Part shown: piece after piece, positions 15,089 to 17,051 of the stretch
How positions within the stretch are numbered: the first letter of the stretch is position 1
How the letters are laid out: every line of letters begins with the position of its first letter
Origin: CAVYPR01 sp052145775
GTDB lineage: Bacteria; Actinomycetota; Acidimicrobiia; Acidimicrobiales; RAAP-2
Length of the DNA: 17,051 bases
Direction: 5' to 3'
Assembly: GCA_052145775.1 (NCBI GenBank)
Contig: JBKQNY010000200.1
Location: 1 to 17,051, forward strand
Translations under genes and position numbers: made by a program
Notes under the pieces: model-generated
The model's input: only the letters and a program-made list of their open reading frames with translations
What the model was told of the DNA's origin: nothing
The model's database searches: none

Positions 15089-15273
15089 GGGCAGCCCCCC
15101 GACCCGCACGGTGCTCGGGGGGGGGAACCCTCGGCGACCGGAGGGGAAGCAGGCGGAGGAACGGTCTTCCACTTTGCCGGTCGGGGGGCTGCGCAGGGTC
15201 CAGAGGTCACCGGGGCGGCACCTCGGGGCGGTCATGGTGTGCAGGCTGAGGGTCTTTCTCTCGTGCTCCTCTC
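15089..15273 (-). other. mraZ-rsmH leader spacer with possible nested hairpin
   Basis: This 185-bp spacer is unusually long for an mraZ-rsmH junction. It contains a run of nine G (plus strand, 15117-15125). It also has a nested inverted repeat: CGACCGG (15135-15141) with CCGGTCG (15177-15183), and inside it GGAAG (15145-15149) with CTTCC (15166-15170). The stem could affect rsmH translation or transcription past mraZ, but in DNA this GC-rich such pairings arise easily. No separate gene and no promoter were recognised here. Confidence 0.3.
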
Positions 15274-15693
15274 TCACTCGTCCTCGTCTTCGAGGAACCA
15301 CTGCTCGGCTGGCTGGACACTGCGCTCCCACACCGGTGGGCTCCACAGCTCGACGCGGTCGATGGCTCCGGTGACCAGGACGTCGCCCTCCAGCGAGGCA
15401 AAGGCCCGCAGCCGTGCCGGGATGGCCATGCGACCCTGGCGGTCGACCTCTGCCTCGTGGGAGTTGGCCGCCCACAGCCGGGCCCGGTTGCGGTCGGTCC
15501 GGCCCGACGCGGCACGCTCCTGCATGGCGGCCATCTGGCGTTCGAACTCCCCCGGGGTCCACAGGGCCAGGCACCCCTCGCGGTGCTCGGTCAGGTAGCC
15601 ACCCCGGTCGAACGCGGCGCGGAATTTGACCGGCAGGATGACCCTGCCCTTGGTGTCGAGCGAGTGCTCGTACGTGCCAACGAATCCCGCCAC
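15274..15693 (-). CDS. mraZ: Transcriptional regulator MraZ
   Basis: MraZ is the ring-forming, AbrB-fold DNA-binding protein encoded at the head of dcw clusters; in several bacteria it controls its own promoter by binding tandem 10-bp repeats. The 139-residue protein contains two MraZ/SpoVT-AbrB repeats, each with the DxxxR signature: D13-R17 (SLDTKGRVILP) and D84-R88 (EVDRQGRMAIP). It ends in a short acidic tail (FLEDEDE). The GTG at 15693 places FVGTYEHSLD at the expected N-terminal position. GGGAG lies about 9 nt upstream, and no closer in-frame start exists. A matching promoter and repeats lie immediately upstream, which supports autoregulation. Confidence 0.96.
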   Translation of the reverse strand: MAGFVGTYEHSLDTKGRVILPVKFRAAFDRGGYLTEHREGCLALWTPGEFERQMAAMQERAASGRTDRNRARLWAANSHEAEVDRQGRMAIPARLRAFASLEGDVLVTGAIDRVELWSPPVWERSVQPAEQWFLEDEDE

Positions 15694-15734
15694 CGGCCAC
15701 AGCTCCCACGACGCTCCCTGGATCGCGCCCTCTT

Positions 15735-15764
15735 ACTCCCTTTCCCACCACTTCGCGCCACTTT
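15735..15764 (-). promoter_or_regulatory. Predicted MraZ box: three 10-bp direct repeats
   Basis: Read on the minus strand, three consecutive 10-mers are AAAGTGGCGC (15764-15755), GAAGTGGTGG (15754-15745) and GAAAGGGAGT (15744-15735). Known MraZ sites are tandem repeats with a 10-bp period and a GTGG/TGGG-type core, reported in enterobacteria and Mollicutes. The block overlaps the predicted -10 element and the start region, about 40 nt upstream of the mraZ start, where bound MraZ would block RNA polymerase. The first two units are strong; the third is degenerate. Confidence 0.65.
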
Positions 15765-15788
15765 AATCCCCACCTCTCCCCCGGTCAA
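15760..15788 (-). promoter_or_regulatory. Predicted housekeeping-sigma promoter of the dcw cluster
   Basis: TTGACC (15788-15783) is followed by 17 nt and TAAAGT (15765-15760) on the minus strand, matching the -35 and -10 consensus at 5/6 and 4/6 positions. The start would be near 15753, giving a leader of about 60 nt before mraZ. The -35 hexamer and spacing are identical to the predicted ftsZ promoter. Confidence 0.6.
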
Positions 15789-15847
15789 CAACTGCGTGAC
15801 ATAAAGGTGGCGAAAACGGGCGGCGATGAACGATCGGGCGCGGCGCG

Positions 15848-15864
15848 GGCGCGCCGAACGCGCC
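15848..15864. terminator. Small GC hairpin between the lipoate-ligase-like gene and mraZ
   Basis: GGCGCG and CGCGCC flank the 5-nt loop CCGAA, a 6-bp perfect stem. It lies 52 nt after the upstream gene's stop. No T-run follows on either strand. It may add to the neighbouring hairpin's terminator effect or be chance in GC-rich DNA. Confidence 0.25.
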
Positions 15865-15893
15865 GACTGAGGCCGTGTGGCGAACACGCCGGG

Positions 15894-15913
15894 CCGGCCG
15901 GGGGGCCGGCCGG
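15894..15913 (-). terminator. Strong GC hairpin just after the lipoate-ligase-like gene (terminator candidate)
   Basis: Two copies of the self-complementary octamer CCGGCCGG flank a 4-nt loop, forming a perfect 8-bp all-GC stem 2 nt beyond the stop codon. No U-tract follows, as is common for proposed actinobacterial terminators. Position directly after a stop and before an independent promoter supports a role in separating the upstream genes from the dcw operon. Confidence 0.45.
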
Positions 15914-15915
15914 GG

Positions 15916-16635
15916 TCAGTCCGAGAGGAGCTCCCAGTCGGGTCCCGGTGGCAGGCGGTCGAGGAGGGAGGCCGCGCCGAACGACCGCCCCGCGACGTCG
16001 TCGATCCCGACGGCCGACACCTCGAGGTGGGCGGCCAGGGCGTCCCGCCCCCCGGGCGGCGCCGCTGCGGGGTCGAGCACGTCGACCAGGGGCCGGGGGT
16101 CGAACCGGCGGTAGGCGCACGTCTGGAAGAGCGCTCCCTGCCGGCTCCGCCATTGTGAGACGCCCACCACCTTGCGCCCCTCCGCCTCGACCTCACCGGG
16201 CCCCATGCCGGCGAAACACGCGACCGCCGACCACGGGTCGCGCACCGACGGGCCGCGGTGGACCGATATCCCGCGCGCCCCCGCCGCCTCGAGGGCCGAG
16301 GACCACCACTCCCCCACCCAGCCGGCCGCAGCCAGCACGTCGTCGTCCCACAGAGGGTCACCGCGCGGGAGCCAGACGTCGACCCATAGGGGGTCCCCCG
16401 GTCCCACGCGGACCGCACCCCCCCCGCTGCGCCGGCGCACGATCACCACCCCGGCGGCCTCGGCCTGGACCCGGTCGACTACCGAGGGCGGCTGGGTGCT
16501 GCCGAGCACCAGCGCGTCGGTCCCCGCGGTGCGCACGACGACCCGGCGGCGCACCGTTCGCCGGTGGCGCTCGACGTCGAACCAGTCGGAGGGGGACTGC
16601 TCGATCAGGAGGCAGCTGCCAGGTACGGCTCCCAA
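15916..16635 (-). CDS. Lipoate--protein ligase A / octanoyltransferase (BPL_LplA_LipB) family protein
   Basis: The family attaches lipoate or octanoate to the lysine of E2 or GcvH domains. Using the TTG at 16635 the protein has 239 residues. Motifs: ALVLGSTQ (41-48), the substrate loop RRRSGGGAVRV (67-77), ACFAG (139-143), the conserved Lys155 in GRKVVGVSQ (153-160), and RQGALFQTCAYRRFD. Whether it is a ligase, an octanoyltransferase or a divergent relative cannot be decided. The usual N-terminal M.xDexLL helix is not evident, so the N-terminus is divergent or short. The start is uncertain: a GTG at 16671 has a better ribosome binding site (GAGGG, 6-nt spacing) but overlaps the HNH gene by 67 nt; the TTG overlaps by 31 nt. 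It is probably co-transcribed with the HNH gene. Confidence 0.78.
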   Translation of the reverse strand: MGAVPGSCLLIEQSPSDWFDVERHRRTVRRRVVVRTAGTDALVLGSTQPPSVVDRVQAEAAGVVIVRRRSGGGAVRVGPGDPLWVDVWLPRGDPLWDDDVLAAAGWVGEWWSSALEAAGARGISVHRGPSVRDPWSAVACFAGMGPGEVEAEGRKVVGVSQWRSRQGALFQTCAYRRFDPRPLVDVLDPAAAPPGGRDALAAHLEVSAVGIDDVAGRSFGAASLLDRLPPGPDWELLSD

Positions 16636-17051
16636 AGGGGGTCCACGTCGGCCAGATGGCGCAACCTCCACAGGTGGCCCTCGGGCGCACCGGGCTTGAA
16701 CGTCAGCGACCAACCCAGCTCGGAGAGGAGTTGATCGCCCTTCAGGAGGTTGTCGCGCTTGCACGAGGCCACCACGTTGGTCCACTCATGGCGCCCGCCG
16801 CGGCTGCGGGGGACGACGTGGTCCACCGTGTCGGCCGTCTCCGAGCAGTAAGCGCATCGCCCGTCGTCGCGTCGGAGGACCGCCCGACGCGTCAGCGGCG
16901 GCGTCCGGGCCCACCGGGGGATGCGGACCATGTGGCAGAGCCGCACGATGGCCGGCACATCCACAGCCAGCTGCGCCGAGTGGAAGACCCGGCACTCCGG
17001 GCGGAAAGCCACCGCCTCGGCCCGCCCGTCGAGCACCAGCACGACGGCACG
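16605..17051 (-). CDS. HNH endonuclease family protein (partial, N-terminus outside window)
   Basis: The frame is open to the right edge and the first visible residues (RAVVLVLDGRAEAV) match the interior of this widespread actinobacterial HNH family, so roughly 20 residues are missing. The HNH zinc/nuclease domain contains RCAYC, the catalytic DHVVPRSRGG histidine and NVVASCKRDNLLKGD. Family members usually have a second CxxC where this reads C-K-R-D, so one expected zinc ligand is Asp (codon at 16752-16754). Metal-dependent nucleic acid cleavage is typical of HNH domains, but the role of this housekeeping-like family is unknown. There is no sign of a toxin, intein or restriction partner. A GTG at 17042 could be an alternative start but would cut into conserved sequence. 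Confidence 0.88.
   Translation of the reverse strand, partial: RAVVLVLDGRAEAVAFRPECRVFHSAQLAVDVPAIVRLCHMVRIPRWARTPPLTRRAVLRRDDGRCAYCSETADTVDHVVPRSRGGRHEWTNVVASCKRDNLLKGDQLLSELGWSLTFKPGAPEGHLWRLRHLADVDPLWEPYLAAAS

Noticed and set aside
14105..15751. RsmH extended to 548 residues through mraZ
   Set aside because: The extension overlaps mraZ in another frame; conserved RsmH sequence begins at the ATG at 15088.

Overview
The window is a very GC-rich stretch of chromosome carrying an almost complete division and cell wall (dcw) cluster. Every gene lies on the minus strand, so transcription runs from high to low coordinates. SepF and DivIVA are present, ftsA is absent, FtsZ ends in an actinobacterial-type C-terminal peptide, and MurE carries the meso-diaminopimelate DNPR motif. 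Together these point to a high-GC actinobacterium. A deep-branching class such as Acidimicrobiia is my inference from the gene order and divergent motifs; I could not test it.

Layout in transcription order (right to left): a partial HNH endonuclease gene cut by the right edge (16605-17051) and a lipoate-ligase-family gene (15916 to about 16635), followed by a GC-rich hairpin. Next comes a spacer with a clear promoter and three 10-bp MraZ-box-like repeats, then mraZ, rsmH, ftsL, ftsI, murE, mraY, ftsW, murG, murC, murB and ftsQ. A 212-bp spacer holds a second promoter with the same TTGACC -35 and a leader hairpin. It is followed by ftsZ, a yggS-type PLP protein gene, sepF, yggT and the 5' part of divIVA, cut by the left edge.

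The genes form one functional set. MraZ and RsmH are the regulator and 16S rRNA methyltransferase that usually open the cluster. MurB, MurC and MurE make the cytoplasmic precursor, MraY and MurG make lipid I and lipid II, and FtsW with FtsI polymerise and cross-link septal wall. FtsL and FtsQ belong to the divisome core. FtsZ with SepF forms and anchors the Z ring, and DivIVA marks curved or polar membrane. murF and murD, which normally sit either side of mraY, are missing, and no intergenic gap could hold them.

Six gene junctions use the same 4-nt GTGA stop/start overlap. The main oddities are: a murG frame with no stop codon before murC (open for a further 980 nt inside murC); replacement of the usual HEQN acceptor-site motif in MurG by VNVD; and a His where SEDS glycosyltransferases such as FtsW normally have the putative catalytic Asp. 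No RNA genes, mobile elements, CRISPR arrays or phage/defence genes were seen. No gene-free stretch exceeds 300 bases; the largest spacers (15694-15915, 3142-3353, 15089-15273) are described as features.
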